Notes: generated by a model from the letters alone, not told the origin. Positions 27,525-39,954 are shown, counted from the stretch's first letter. The stretch is 64,000 nt of DNA from Rhodoblastus sp963748385 (GCA_963748385.1 CAVVIQ010000020.1:310001-374000), one strand, 5' to 3'. Numbers and translations: made by a program.

Positions 27525-27980
27525 ATGTCTCTTGGAAACTTGGTCGATGCGCTCAAGCGCCTGCCTCTTCTGGCGGATTTCGAAGTTGAAGGCTTGCGGT
27601 TGCTTGCTTTTACCGCACCGCAAGTCGAGTTCCCCCGTGGAGAATTAGTTTTTCGCCGAGGCGACCGTCTGGAGGCCGGTTTTTATATCGTGTCCGGGAT
27701 GGTCCGGCTTTCGGGCGACGGCGCGAGCGGAGGGGACAGAATCGTAGGTCCCGGCGCGCTGATCGGATCGCGGAGCTTGTTCAGCGTTTCAGAGGCCGGA
27801 TATAGCGCTGTCGCGCAGGAAAACGTGGTGGCGATGAAGCTTTCGCACGATTTGTTTCGTCGCGTCCTGAACGAGTTTCCGGCAAGCGCCGCAGCGCTGA
27901 AGAAATCGATGATTCGCGACATGGACGCTTTCGGCAAGGACATTGCGAAAAAGAGGGAAAAACTCCTGACGATCCGATAG
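27525..27980 (+). CDS. Cyclic-nucleotide-binding domain protein without DNA-binding domain
   Basis: A 151-residue protein made almost entirely of one cNMP-binding (Crp-like) fold: LKRLPLLADFEVEGLRLLAF, shown in part as LKRLPLLADFEVEG, GELVFRRGDRLEAGFYIVSGMVRL, shown in part as LVFRRGDRLEAGFYIVSG, and FSVSEAGYSAVAQENVV. The helix-turn-helix of Crp/Fnr is absent; only a short helix (KKSMIRDMDAFGKDIAKKRE) follows. The phosphate-binding cassette is not the strict RXA type, so ligand binding cannot be assumed. It lies directly behind an orphan response regulator and may work with it. The ATG at 27525 has AGGA upstream. Confidence 0.8.
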   Translation: MSLGNLVDALKRLPLLADFEVEGLRLLAFTAPQVEFPRGELVFRRGDRLEAGFYIVSGMVRLSGDGASGGDRIVGPGALIGSRSLFSVSEAGYSAVAQENVVAMKLSHDLFRRVLNEFPASAAALKKSMIRDMDAFGKDIAKKREKLLTIR

Positions 27981-27991
27981 GACGGCCAAAT

Positions 27992-28798
27992 TCAAAATTT
28001 CAGCACGAGGCTCACAGGCGCGTGGTCGGACGGGCGTTCCCACCCGCGCGCCTCGCGAAGGATTTCGATATCGTGGAGATATGGCTCCAGGGCTTGTGAC
28101 GCCCAGATATGATCGAGCCGCCGCCCCTTGTCTGCCGCGGACCAGTTGGGAGACCGGTAACTCCACCACGTATAAAGTTTCTGGTCGGCCGGCGTAAACC
28201 GCCGCAAGGCGTCGATCCATTTTCCACGTTCGATGATCGCCTTCAATTTATCCGTCTCGACCGGAGTATGACTGACGACCTTCAATAGCGCGCGGTGGCT
28301 CCACACATCGTGTTCGAGATGGGCGACGTTCAGGTCTCCAACGATCAGAGACATGTTCCTGGAAAAGCTGTCCTGGGAAATCCAGGCGCCGAGTTCGTCA
28401 AGGAAAGCAAGCTTGTGCGCGAATTTGGGGTTTATTTGCGGGTCTGGCTCGTCCCCGCCGGCGGGGACGTAGAAATTATCGACGCGGATCTGCTTTTCCC
28501 CGACCGAAACCGTCGCCGAAATGTGTCTGGCGTCGCCGATGTTGCAAAAATTCCTCCGTTCCACTTCGTTCAGCGGCAAACGAGAGGCGATCGCGACGCC
28601 GTGGTATCCCTTCTGTCCATTGATCGCGAGATGCTCATAGCCGAGCTTGCGGAAATCGGAACTCGGAAATTCGCTGTCGCGACATTTGGTCTCCTGGAGG
28701 CAGAGAACGTCCGGTCGATGCGCGCCCAGAAACGAGGCGACCTGGGAAAAACGCAGGCGAACGGAATTGATGTTCCAGGTCGTGATCTTCAACTGCAA
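27992..28798 (-). CDS. xth: Exodeoxyribonuclease III
   Basis: A 268-residue exonuclease III/AP endonuclease of base-excision repair. It starts KITTWNINSVRLR, has the metal-binding Glu in LCLQETKCRD, GYHGVAIASR, VGDLNVAH and the closing SDHAPVSLVL. Length is normal. It converges with the cNMP gene, only 11 bases away. It uses ATG at 28798. Confidence 0.96.
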   Translation of the reverse strand: MQLKITTWNINSVRLRFSQVASFLGAHRPDVLCLQETKCRDSEFPSSDFRKLGYEHLAINGQKGYHGVAIASRLPLNEVERRNFCNIGDARHISATVSVGEKQIRVDNFYVPAGGDEPDPQINPKFAHKLAFLDELGAWISQDSFSRNMSLIVGDLNVAHLEHDVWSHRALLKVVSHTPVETDKLKAIIERGKWIDALRRFTPADQKLYTWWSYRSPNWSAADKGRRLDHIWASQALEPYLHDIEILREARGWERPSDHAPVSLVLKF

Positions 28799-28897
28799 AG
28801 GCTTAGCCGGGGTTGGAAGGAGAAAGCGCCTGAGTGTGGCTAAACCGAACCGGCGGAGCGAATCAAGCCGCCGAAGTGATTTCCATTGAAATGGCGC

Positions 28898-29620
28898 TCA
28901 ATTCAGGGAGGGCCAGAAACTGGTCGGCGGAATCCGGAAAAGCTTGAGGTCGGGGACGGAGGTGAGGTCGATATTATGCAGGGTCACCAGGGTGTCGTAG
29001 CCCTGCGGGTCGGTGACCTGCCACTTTTGCAAGGTAAAATCCTTGCGATCGAAATCCAGTTTGATCGTGGATGTGCCGCCGAACGTCGATTTGTCTTCAA
29101 TCGTGATGATCGTTGAGCGATCGGTCGATGAGACATTGGCGACTTTCACGTCTTTCGCCAGATTTAGCTTGTCCTTGAGCAGAAACTTCAACGGAGTCTG
29201 ACTGATAAAGTATAGCTGCTGTGTTTTAAGTTTTCGGTCGCGTATAGCCACCGAAACGCCGTCAGCGATAACCTCCATTGTCGCCGGCATGGCGTATTCG
29301 AAGCGCAGCCGTCCTGGTTTCAGCACATATAATTTGCCTTCCGAACGTCGCCCATCGGCCCCGATCTGAACGAAATCCGCCGTCATCACGCGGGCGGCGT
29401 TGAAATAATCGTCGGCCATCTGGATGGCGAGTTGCGAATCGAGCGGCGCGCTTTCCCCATTGGCCGAATCCGGCGCGGCCTTCGCCGGACTGTCGCTTGG
29501 CTTGGGATGTTTCTGCGGCGTCGCGCTGGCGATTGGCGCGATCGAGAGCGACCCCATCAGGAAAAGAGCGACCCCCCGCATCAATGGCGTTTTCCTGCGA
29601 GGTTTGAAAAAGCGTGGCAT
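28898..29620 (-). CDS. lolA: Outer-membrane lipoprotein carrier protein LolA family
   Basis: A 240-residue exported protein with a signal peptide after a basic N-terminus (GVALFLMGSLSIAPIASA). A Pro/Ala/Ser-rich linker (residues 35-60) precedes the LolA fold: DYFNAARVMTADFVQIGADGRR, shown in part as MTADFVQIGADGRRSEGK, LYVLKPGRLRFEY and the C-terminal TLQKWQVTDPQGYDTLVTL, here KWQVTDPQGYDTLVTL. LolA carries lipoproteins across the periplasm from LolCDE to the outer membrane. The gene lies directly after ftsK on the same strand, the usual alphaproteobacterial order. Confidence 0.92.
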   Translation of the reverse strand: MPRFFKPRRKTPLMRGVALFLMGSLSIAPIASATPQKHPKPSDSPAKAAPDSANGESAPLDSQLAIQMADDYFNAARVMTADFVQIGADGRRSEGKLYVLKPGRLRFEYAMPATMEVIADGVSVAIRDRKLKTQQLYFISQTPLKFLLKDKLNLAKDVKVANVSSTDRSTIITIEDKSTFGGTSTIKLDFDRKDFTLQKWQVTDPQGYDTLVTLHNIDLTSVPDLKLFRIPPTSFWPSLN

Positions 29621-29709
29621 TGCGACTTCCTTGAGGGCGTCCCGGCGCGGAATCCGGTTTCAACGGTTGGCTCCCAGTTAAACCGAACATATGGCGCGAT
29701 TGGGGAATG

Positions 29710-32191
29710 TCACTCGCCGTCGAACGCTCCGCGGTCGATTCCGCCTCCGGCGAGGATCTGGCGTTTTCCGGCGTGGTTGGCGGGACCGACGACGCCTTCC
29801 TTTTCCATGCGTTCGACGAGGGTCGCGGCCTTGTTGTAGCCGACCGAGAGGCGGCGCTGGACGTAGGAGGTCGAGCATTTCCTGTCGCGTAGCACGATCG
29901 CCACGGCGCGGTCGTAGAGATCGCCGCCCTCGTCGTCGCCGGCAAAGCTTGCGGCCTCCGCCTCGTCGTCTTCCGCGTCGTCCTCCACCGTCACCGCGTC
30001 GAGATATTCCGGCTGGCCCTGCATCTTCAGATGCGCCACCACCTTCTCCACCTCGACGTCCGAGACGAACGGCCCGTGGACGCGGGAAATCCGCCCGCCG
30101 CCCTGCATGTAAAGCATGTCGCCCTGGCCGAGCAGCTGCTCCGCGCCCATCTCGCCCAGGATCGTGCGGCTGTCGATTTTCGACGTCACCTGGAACGAGA
30201 CGCGGGTCGGGAAATTGGCCTTGATCGTGCCGGTGATGACGTCGACCGAGGGGCGCTGGGTCGCCATGATCAGGTGGATGCCGGCGGCGCGCGCCATCTG
30301 CGCCAGGCGCTGGATCGCGCCCTCGATCTCCTTGCCGGCGACCATCATCAGATCGGCCATTTCATCGACGATGACCACGATATAGGGCAGGACGATGAGG
30401 TCCATCTGCTCCTGCTCGTAGACCGCCTCGCCGGTCTCGCGGTCGAAGCCGGTCTGCACCGTGCGCGAGATGATCTCGCCCTTTTCGCGGGCCTCGGTGA
30501 CGCGGGCGTTGAAACCGTCGATGTTGCGCACGCCGAGCTTGGACATTTTCTTGTAGCGGTCCTCCATCTCGCGCACCGCCCATTTGAGGGCGACGACCGC
30601 CTTCTTGGGGTCGGTGACGACGGGGGTCAGCAGGTGCGGGACGCCGTCGTAGACGGAGAGCTCGAGCATTTTGGGATCGACCATGATCAGGCGGCACTCC
30701 TGCGGCTTGAGCCGGTAGAGCAGCGACAGGACCATGGTGTTGATGGCGACCGACTTGCCCGAGCCGGTGGTGCCGGCGACGAGCAGATGGGGCATTCGGG
30801 CGAGGTCGACGATGACCGGCTCGCCGCCGATGGTCTTGCCCAGCGCGATGGCGAGCTTGTGGCGGGTCTCGACGAAATCGGGCGAGGCGAGCAGCTCGCG
30901 CAGGAAAACGGTCTCGCGGCGCGGGATTGGGCAGCTCGATGCCGATGGCGTTGCGCCCCGGCGCCACCGCCACGCGCGCCGAAACCGCCGACATCGACCG
31001 CGCAATGTCGTCCGAAAGCCCGATCACCCGCGACGACTTGATCCCAGGCGCAGGCTCGAAATCGTACAAGGTGACGACAGGGCCGGGGAAAACGCTGACA
31101 ATATCGCCCTTGATGCTGAAATCCTCCAGGACCCCTTCGAGAAGCCGCGCGTTCTGCTCCAGCGAATCCTGATTGACCGTCCCGGCGACCTTCTTCCCCT
31201 GGGCGAGAAGATTGGTCGAGGGAAAGACGTAGGGCGCGTTGGCGCCGTCACCGGGAGCAGGGTCTGTCGCGACCTTCTGACCCCATTTTTTCGGGCGCGG
31301 AGCGGGGTCGCTCACCCCGTCGATCCTTGGCCCCGGCGGCGAGGGGAAATCAACGAGACGGCGCGGTCCGCCCTGATCGCCGGATTTGAACGGCTGTTCG
31401 AATGCGGAACGCAATTCATCGAACTGGCCGCCGGCGATCTCCCGGTCGCCTTTGGGCGCGCCCCAGTTCATTCCGAACAGGTTTTTCACGACATCGCGAA
31501 GGGCGGAACGCTGCGATATGCGGCCCCGATCTCGGGCGGCGGCGGGAAAATTCTTCGCGGACCCGGCTAGCGAAGGAGTCCGCTGAGAGAGCGAATCCGT
31601 TCGCTCGGCTTTCTCGTCGTCCTTTTGATTCGATGCGCCTGGCCCGAGCGAGGCGGCAAGCGAAAGAATGGCGATCGACAGATAGGCGAGGCCCGCGAGC
31701 GCGAGTCCGAAGGCGGACAAATAACGCTTGGGCAGGAAGACCAGCGCGTCGCCGATGACGCCCCCGAGACCGGTCGGCAGTGGCCAGCGATCCGTCATCG
31801 GGAGCAGGGAGGCGACGGCCGCGGCGCTGAATGTGCCGACGAGCCAATAGATGAGGTAACGGCTCGGTCGGCCGACGCGTCGATGCGAAAAAACGCGCCA
31901 GCCCAGCAGGCCCAGGGGCGCGAGGAGCACGACGGCGCTGACGCCGATCAGCTGCATGATCAGATCGGCGATAATGGCCCCTTTGACGCCGAGAAGATTG
32001 TGAATCGGCGCGTCGGTCGCGTGGCTGAGGCTTGGGTCCGAAATCGACCAGCTGGCCAGAGAAACGCCGACCGCGCCGGTCGCCGCGATGATCGCGAGGC
32101 CGATGAATTCTTGAGATCGGCGGCGCGCGAATTCTCGCGCCGAATCCGGCAATAAGTCGCCGAAGCCGTATGTGGTCGCGCGCATAGGCAA
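29710..32191 (-). CDS. ftsK: DNA translocase FtsK, reading frame interrupted by one extra base
   Basis: A full-length FtsK of about 826 residues, split over two frames. From ATG at 32191: four N-terminal membrane helices, a Pro/Ser-rich linker, then the motor entry (AQGKKVAGTVNQDSLEQNAR, ending NAIGIELPN). The other frame continues with RRETVFLREL, Walker A GTTGSGKSVAINTM, IVDEMADLMMV and the gamma domain (CSTSYVQRRLSVGYNKAA). The span is 2482 bases, one more than a multiple of three; dropping one base in the GGG run at 30923-30925 joins the halves exactly where the family reads GIELPN-x-RRETV. FtsK moves DNA to dif at the septum. Since the gene is normally essential, a sequence error is likely. 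A CtrA-type box lies upstream. Confidence 0.93.
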
Positions 32192-32242
32192 GGTCCGGAC
32201 AGTTCGCGCCAGAAATTCAGGGCAAATGGTAAAAGCGATCAG

Positions 32243-32258
32243 TTAACGTTTATTTAAC
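32243..32258. promoter_or_regulatory. CtrA-type binding site (TTAA-N7-TTAAC) upstream of ftsK
   Basis: TTAA at 32243-32246 and TTAAC at 32254-32258 are separated by seven bases, an exact match to the CtrA consensus. It lies 52-67 bases before the ftsK start in an AT-rich stretch. Three GANTC methylation sites (32317, 32369 and 32384) lie further upstream in the same gap. Confidence 0.65.
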
Positions 32259-32457
32259 TTTGTAAATCGCTCACATGTATAAGCATTAATGCACAATCAT
32301 CCAGCTTATCGTAGCGGATTCAACGATCTCGTTGCGTTGTATATAGTAAATATGGCGGCATGACGCTTGATTCAAGCCCAAATGATTCTCGAATTCGGAC
32401 TGAAACGCACGCAATGCGACAGGCGGGACTAAAGCCCCGCCGATCTTCCGGATGGAT

Positions 32458-33759
32458 TCAGCGCGGCTTGCCCGCCTCGATCACGTCTTCCAAAGTCCGC
32501 AGACCCGTCTCGGTCGCGTTGACAAGAACGGCCATGTTGCCGGGCGCATGCAGGTTTTTCCACATTTTGGTGTGGGCGGCCGGAATTTTGCCCCAGGGGA
32601 AAACCTCGGACATGCACGGATCCACGCGCCGGTCGACGACGAAATTATTGGCCGCCGCGGCCTGTTTCAGATGGGCGAAATGCGATCCCTGAATGCGCTT
32701 CTGACGCATCCAGACATAACGGGCGTCGAAGGTCAGGTTGAATCCGGAGGTGCCAGCGCAGAAGACAACCATGCCGCCGCGCTTCACCACCAGGGTTGAA
32801 ACGGGGAAAGTCGCTTCGCCGGGATGCTCGAAGACGATATCGACATCCTTCTTGCCGGTAATTTCCCAGATCGCCTTGCCGAAACGCCGCGCTTCCTTGA
32901 GCCAGTCGTTGTATTCGGGGGAATTGACCTTGGGCAATTGGCCCCAGCATTTGAAGTCCTTGCGATTGACGACGCCCTTGGCGCCAAGCGAAAGAACGTA
33001 GTCGCGCTTGGATTCGTCGGAAATGACGCCGATCGCATTGGCGCCCGCTGCGGCGATCAGCTGCACGCCGAAAACGCCGAGGCCGCCGGAGGCGCCCCAG
33101 ACCAGGACATTGTCGCCGGGCTTCAGGCGGTGGGGCTCATGGCCAAACAGCATCCGGTAGGCCGTCGCCAGGGTCAGAGTGTAACAGGCGCTTTCTTCCC
33201 AGGTGAGATGTTTGGGGCGCACCATCAATTGGCGGTCCTGGACCCGGCAGAATTGCGCGAAGGAGCCGTCGGGCGTCTCATAGCCCCAGATCCGTTGCGA
33301 CGCCGAGAACATCGGATCGCCGCCGTTGCATTCCTCGTCGTCGCCGTCGTCCTGGTTGCAGTGGACGACAACTTCGTCGCCGACCTTCCAGCGCTTCACT
33401 TTCGAGCCGACCGCCCAGACGATGCCGGAGGCGTCGGAGCCGGCGATATGATAGGGCAGCTTGTGCACGTCGAGCGTGGAGATGGGCTCGCCGAGCGCCG
33501 CCCAGACGCCGTTGTAATTGACGCCCGCCGCCATGACGAGAACGAGCACGTCGTGGCTGTCGAGCTCCCAGGTCGGGACGACCTCAAGCTGCATCGCGCT
33601 TTCCGGGGGTCCGTGCCGTTCCTTCCGGATGACCCAGGCGTGCATGTTCTTCGGCACATGGCCGAGCGGCGGAATCTCTCCGATGTCATACAGATCCTTG
33701 AGGATCGTCGGGTTTGCGGCTTCCGCGCCGCCCGCCGTCGGCGATTGATTGCTCAACAC
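32458..33759 (-). CDS. ccr: Crotonyl-CoA carboxylase/reductase
   Basis: A 433-residue reductive carboxylase that makes ethylmalonyl-CoA from crotonyl-CoA, CO2 and NADPH, the key step of the ethylmalonyl-CoA pathway. It belongs to the medium-chain dehydrogenases. Diagnostic stretches are LYDIGEIPPLGHVPKNMHAW, AAGVNYNGVWAAL, AGSDASGIVWAVGSKVKRWK, HCNQDDGDDEECNGGDPMFS, the NADP-binding WGASGGLG (residues 221-228) and FEHPGEATFPVS. These separate Ccr from acetyl-CoA-dependent Ccr-like homologues. The start is GTG at 33759 (or TTG at 33756), with ACAGGAG just upstream; the frame is open farther but without homology. It is divergent from ecm and precedes ftsK on the same strand. Confidence 0.97.
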   Translation of the reverse strand: MLSNQSPTAGGAEAANPTILKDLYDIGEIPPLGHVPKNMHAWVIRKERHGPPESAMQLEVVPTWELDSHDVLVLVMAAGVNYNGVWAALGEPISTLDVHKLPYHIAGSDASGIVWAVGSKVKRWKVGDEVVVHCNQDDGDDEECNGGDPMFSASQRIWGYETPDGSFAQFCRVQDRQLMVRPKHLTWEESACYTLTLATAYRMLFGHEPHRLKPGDNVLVWGASGGLGVFGVQLIAAAGANAIGVISDESKRDYVLSLGAKGVVNRKDFKCWGQLPKVNSPEYNDWLKEARRFGKAIWEITGKKDVDIVFEHPGEATFPVSTLVVKRGGMVVFCAGTSGFNLTFDARYVWMRQKRIQGSHFAHLKQAAAANNFVVDRRVDPCMSEVFPWGKIPAAHTKMWKNLHAPGNMAVLVNATETGLRTLEDVIEAGKPR

Positions 33760-34160
33760 TGACTCCTGTCCTAGATGACCGCCGAAATCGTCGCGCCGGG
33801 CGTTCTTCAAGCGGACGTTGGGACGCGCGCGCCCGTCCCGGTCTCGCGAAACCTCGACCCTGCGCACATTCCAGGGATTTGTGCGACCGCGTTGGACCCT
33901 TGCGCGGCAATATACATATTAGCGGCATTTTGCGAGCGCATGCCCAACTTTTTGCCTCGTGCTAAAGTCGGCGTCCTTTCGCTGCAATATGAAAAACATC
34001 TATAAATCAGTAAACTAACGTCAGAAGACGCGCCTCGGGTCATTCTAAAGTCGCAGCGTGCGGAACGATTGTGCCATGCAACAAAGCGAGGCAAATCCTT
34101 TATAACAATCCGGCCCGGACGATGTGAGGGACGAGCGCCGCGCACAAAAGTGAGGTTCCG
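33760..34160. promoter_or_regulatory. Divergent promoter region of ccr and ecm
   Basis: A 401-base gap between divergent starts, with an AT-rich core at about 33905-34020. It holds a small palindrome AATAT-AC-ATATT (33909-33920) on the ccr side, a candidate operator or part of a -10 box, and TATAAC at 34101-34106 on the ecm side, a possible -10 with no clear -35. The ecm ribosome site is GTGAGG just before 34161. I see no cobalamin-riboswitch signature although Ecm uses B12. Confidence 0.5.
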
Positions 34161-36144
34161 ATGACGACGACAGCTCCCGGCCGCGACAAGGCCTGGATTT
34201 TCAGGACCTACGCGGGCCATTCGACGGCGGTCGAGTTCGAACAAGCTTTACCGGAACAATCTCGCCAAGGGCCAGACCGGCCTGTCCATCGCTTTCGACC
34301 TGCCGACGCAGACGGGCTACGATTCCGACCATCCCCTGTCGCGCGGCGAAGTCGGCAAGGTCGGCGTGCCGGTTTCCCACCTCGGCGACATGAAAGCCTT
34401 GTTCGACGGGATCCCGATCGCGAAGATGAACACGTCGATGACGATCAACGCGACCGCGCCTTGGCTGCTTTCGCTTTATATCGCCGCCGCCGACGCTCAA
34501 GAAGCGCCGCGCAGCGTCCTGCAAGGCACGACGCAGAACGACATCATCAAGGAATATCTGTCGCGCGGAACCTACGTCTTTCCTCCCGGCCCGTCGCTGC
34601 GGCTCACCAAGGACGTCATCCTGTTCACGACCAAAGAGGTTCCGAAATGGAACCCGATGAACGTTTGCTCCTATCATTTGCAGGAAGCCGGCGCGACCCC
34701 GGTGCAGGAACTCTCCTATGCGCTGGCGACGGCGATCGCCATTCTCGATATGGTCAAGAATTCGGGCGAGGTTTCGGACGCCGATTTCGGCGAGGTGGTC
34801 GGGCGGATTTCCTTCTTTCTCAACGCCGGGATGCGCTTCGTCACGGAATTGGCCAAGGTCCGCGCCTTCGCCGAGCTTTGGGACGAAATCACCCGCGACC
34901 GGTACGGCGTGAAAGAGGAGAAATTCCGCCGTTTCCGTTATGGCGTTCAAGTCAATTCCCTCGGGTTGACCGAGCAGCAGCCGGAAAACAACGTTTATCG
35001 CATCCTGATCGAAACCCTGGCGGTCGTCCTGTCGAAAAAGGCGCGGGCGCGAGCCGTCCAGCTCCCGGCCTGGAACGAGGCCCTGGGCCTGCCCCGGCCG
35101 TTCGACCAGCAATGGTCGCTGCGCCTGCAGCAGATTCTGGCATACGAAACCGATCTCCTGGAATATGGCGATCTTTTCGACGGCGCGGTCGAACTGGCGA
35201 AGAAGGTCGCCGCGCTCAAGAACGAAGCCCTGGGCGAGCTTGCCGCGATCGACGCCATGGGCGGCGCCGTCGCAGCGGTCGAATCCGGCTATCTCAAGTC
35301 CAAGCTCGTCGAATCCAACACCAAACGGCTGGAGACGATCGAGTTGGGCGAGCAGATCGTCGTCGGCGTCAACAAATTCACAGAGACCGAGCCTTCGCCG
35401 CTCACCACGGGCGACGGCGCGATCCTGGTCGTGCCGCACGAGGTCGAAGCCGAGCAGATCGAGCGGCTCGAGGCGTGGCGGGCGCAACGCGATGGCGCTG
35501 CGGTCGCCAAGGCGCTCGCCGATTTGCGCTCGGCGGCGCAGGAAGGCCGTAATATCATGGAGCCGTCGATCGCCGCCGCCAAGGCGGGCGTAACCACCGG
35601 CGAATGGGGTCAGACCTTGCGCGACGTTTTCGGGGAATTCCGCGCGCCGACGGGCGTCGGCCGCAGCGCGCGGCAATCGGGCGGCGCCCTCGATCCGGTT
35701 CGCGCCGAAGTCGAGCGTGTGTCGAAGAAGCTCGGCCGGCGCATCAAATTCCTGGTCGGAAAGCCCGGTCTCGACGGTCATTCCAACGGGGCCGAGCAGA
35801 TCGCGGTGCGCGCGCGCGACGCGGGGATGGAGGTCGTTTACGAGGGCATCCGCCTGACGCCCGCCGAGATCGTGAACGCGGCGCTTGAGGAAGGCGTCCA
35901 TGTCGTCGGGCTTTCGATCCTGTCGGGGTCGCATGTGCCGCTGGTCCGCGAGGTTCTGGCGCGGATGAAGACCGAGGGAATTTCCGACGTCCCGGTGATC
36001 GTCGGCGGCATCATCCCGCCCGAGGACGAAAAGCTGCTGCTGTCAGAGGGCGTCGCGGCCGTCTACACCCCCAAGGATTACGAACTGAACGCGATCATGG
36101 CCGACATCGTCCGCGTCGTGGAGAACAGCGCCACGTCCGTGTGA
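34161..36144 (+). CDS. ecm: (2R)-ethylmalonyl-CoA mutase, reading frame interrupted by one extra base
   Basis: A B12-dependent mutase of about 660 residues that converts ethylmalonyl-CoA to methylsuccinyl-CoA. The start frame reads MTTTAPGRDKAWIFRTYAGHSTA; the rest is in another frame, from LYRNNLAKGQTGLS and VPVSHLGDMKALFDGIPI onwards. One extra T at 34236-34237 (GAGTTCG for GAGTCG) explains the break; the span is 1984 bases, one more than a multiple of three. The substrate-binding barrel is followed by the B12 domain: GKPGLDGHSNGAEQ (DxHxxG), VVGLSILSGSH (SxL) and VIVGGIIP. The sequence follows the Ecm/MeaA branch rather than methylmalonyl-CoA mutase. It pairs with divergent ccr. Confidence 0.94.
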
Positions 36145-36228
36145 ATTCAGGCCCGCCACGATTGCAAGCCTCCGGCGGTTTTGTAAGAACTGTCGAAGGC
36201 GCATCCTGTGATTCGGCGGGGGAACTTC

Positions 36229-37104
36229 ATGTCGGCTGGAGCCTGCACCCATGGTTTGGACACCGGATTCATCGATTTAGGCGTCGCCAAGGTCGCGGCG
36301 CTCGGCGTCGTTCAGGGCATCACCGAGCTTCTGCCGATCTCCTCCACCGCCCATATGCGCATCGTTCCCGCCGTTCTGGGCTGGCGGGATCCCGGCTCGG
36401 CCTTTTCCGCCGCCATGCAAGTGGCCGCGCTGGCCGCCGTGGTGTCCTATTTCTGGAGCGACGTGCGTGGATTCGTCCTCGGCTCGATCGACGCGGTGCG
36501 CCGTCGCGATTTCAAGGACTGGAATTTCCGTTTCACGACATGGATCATGCTGGCGACCCTGCCGATCGTCATTTTCGGCGTGATCCTGTCGAAAGGCCTC
36601 AATACCTGCGAGTCCTCGTTCCGCAGCCTGTGGGTGATCGGAGCCTCCAGCATCGTCATGTCGCTTCTTCTCGCCGTGGCCGAAAGAGGCTGTGCGCATC
36701 GTCGCACGCTGGACAATGTTTCGCTCAAGGACGCGATGATCGTCGGCCTCGCCCAGGTCGGCGCCCTGATTCCGGGCGTGTCGCGCTCCGGCTCGACCCT
36801 CACGGCGGCGATGTTTCTCGATCTGGAGCGTGACGAGGCGGCGCGGTTCTCGTTTCTTCTGGGGCTGCCCGCGATCTTCCTCGCCGGGGTCAAGGAAATG
36901 TATGAGCTCTTCAAGGCCCATATGCCGGCGGAGGGCTGGATGATCCTCGGCGTGGGCGTCGGCGTGGCCTCCGTCTCCGCCTTCGTGGCGATCTGGGGTC
37001 TGATGCGGATTCTCGAACGCTTTTCGTCCTGGCCCTTCGTCGTCTATCGCTTTGTCATTGGCGTCGTGCTGATCGTCGGCGTGGCGACCGGCTGGCTGCA
37101 TTGA
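36229..37104 (+). CDS. uppP: Undecaprenyl-diphosphate phosphatase
   Basis: A 291-residue, eight-helix inner-membrane phosphatase that recycles undecaprenyl diphosphate, the carrier for peptidoglycan and other glycans. The two active-site regions are clear: GVVQGITELLPISSTAHMR and LIPGVSRSGSTLTAAMFL. The ATG at 36229 has GGGGAAC upstream; an earlier in-frame ATG at 36208 is possible. Members of this family give bacitracin tolerance when overproduced. It follows ecm on the same strand but is unrelated in function, and it converges with clpB. Confidence 0.96.
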   Translation: MSAGACTHGLDTGFIDLGVAKVAALGVVQGITELLPISSTAHMRIVPAVLGWRDPGSAFSAAMQVAALAAVVSYFWSDVRGFVLGSIDAVRRRDFKDWNFRFTTWIMLATLPIVIFGVILSKGLNTCESSFRSLWVIGASSIVMSLLLAVAERGCAHRRTLDNVSLKDAMIVGLAQVGALIPGVSRSGSTLTAAMFLDLERDEAARFSFLLGLPAIFLAGVKEMYELFKAHMPAEGWMILGVGVGVASVSAFVAIWGLMRILERFSSWPFVVYRFVIGVVLIVGVATGWLH

Positions 37105-37137
37105 AAAGGGCGGCCCGTGAACCGCCCTTCGTTTCAA
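37101..37137. terminator. Bidirectional terminator between uppP and clpB
   Basis: AAGGGCGG (37106-37113) pairs with CCGCCCTT (37122-37129), and an outer TTGAAA/TTTCAA pair can extend the stem to 37101 and 37137. It fills the whole gap between two convergent genes. The T run is short. Confidence 0.75.
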
Positions 37138-39765
<2,628 letters not shown>

Positions 39766-39848
39766 TTTCAACCTCCTCAGCCCACCACCTTTTCCCGAAT
39801 GGCGAAAAAGTCGCGTCAATTGCGGCCCCGAAAGGCGGCCTGGACCAG

Positions 39849-39876
39849 ATATGGGAAGGGAGGCGGGTTTTAAAAG
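39849..39876 (-). promoter_or_regulatory. Probable sigma-32 (RpoH) promoter of clpB
   Basis: On the minus strand CTTTTAA (39876-39870), 14 bases, then CCCATAT (39855-39849). The second box matches the heat-shock -10 well; the first matches CTTGAAA at five of seven positions. The leader to the start codon is about 80 bases. Confidence 0.45.
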
Positions 39877-39920
39877 GCCAAGTCAAAGCACATGGGGGTC
39901 GAAGCGAATGGCGAGGGTCG

Positions 39921-39954
39921 CAAAAACAAAACGGCGGCCATTTCGGCCGCCGTT
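39921..39954 (-). terminator. Rho-independent terminator of the DUF4167 gene
   Basis: AACGGCGGCC pairs perfectly with GGCCGCCGTT around a 5-base loop; on the minus strand the stem is followed by TTGTTTTTG. It lies 20 bases after the DUF4167 stop and so separates that gene from clpB. Confidence 0.88.

Noticed and set aside
34021..34160. Cobalamin riboswitch upstream of B12-dependent ecm
   Set aside because: No B12-box-like sequence is visible and the leader seems too short for a full riboswitch.
34161..34260. Programmed +1 frameshifting in ecm
   Set aside because: Ecm is not known to use it, there is no slippery sequence with a stimulator, and five similar breaks occur elsewhere in the window, so sequence error is more economical.
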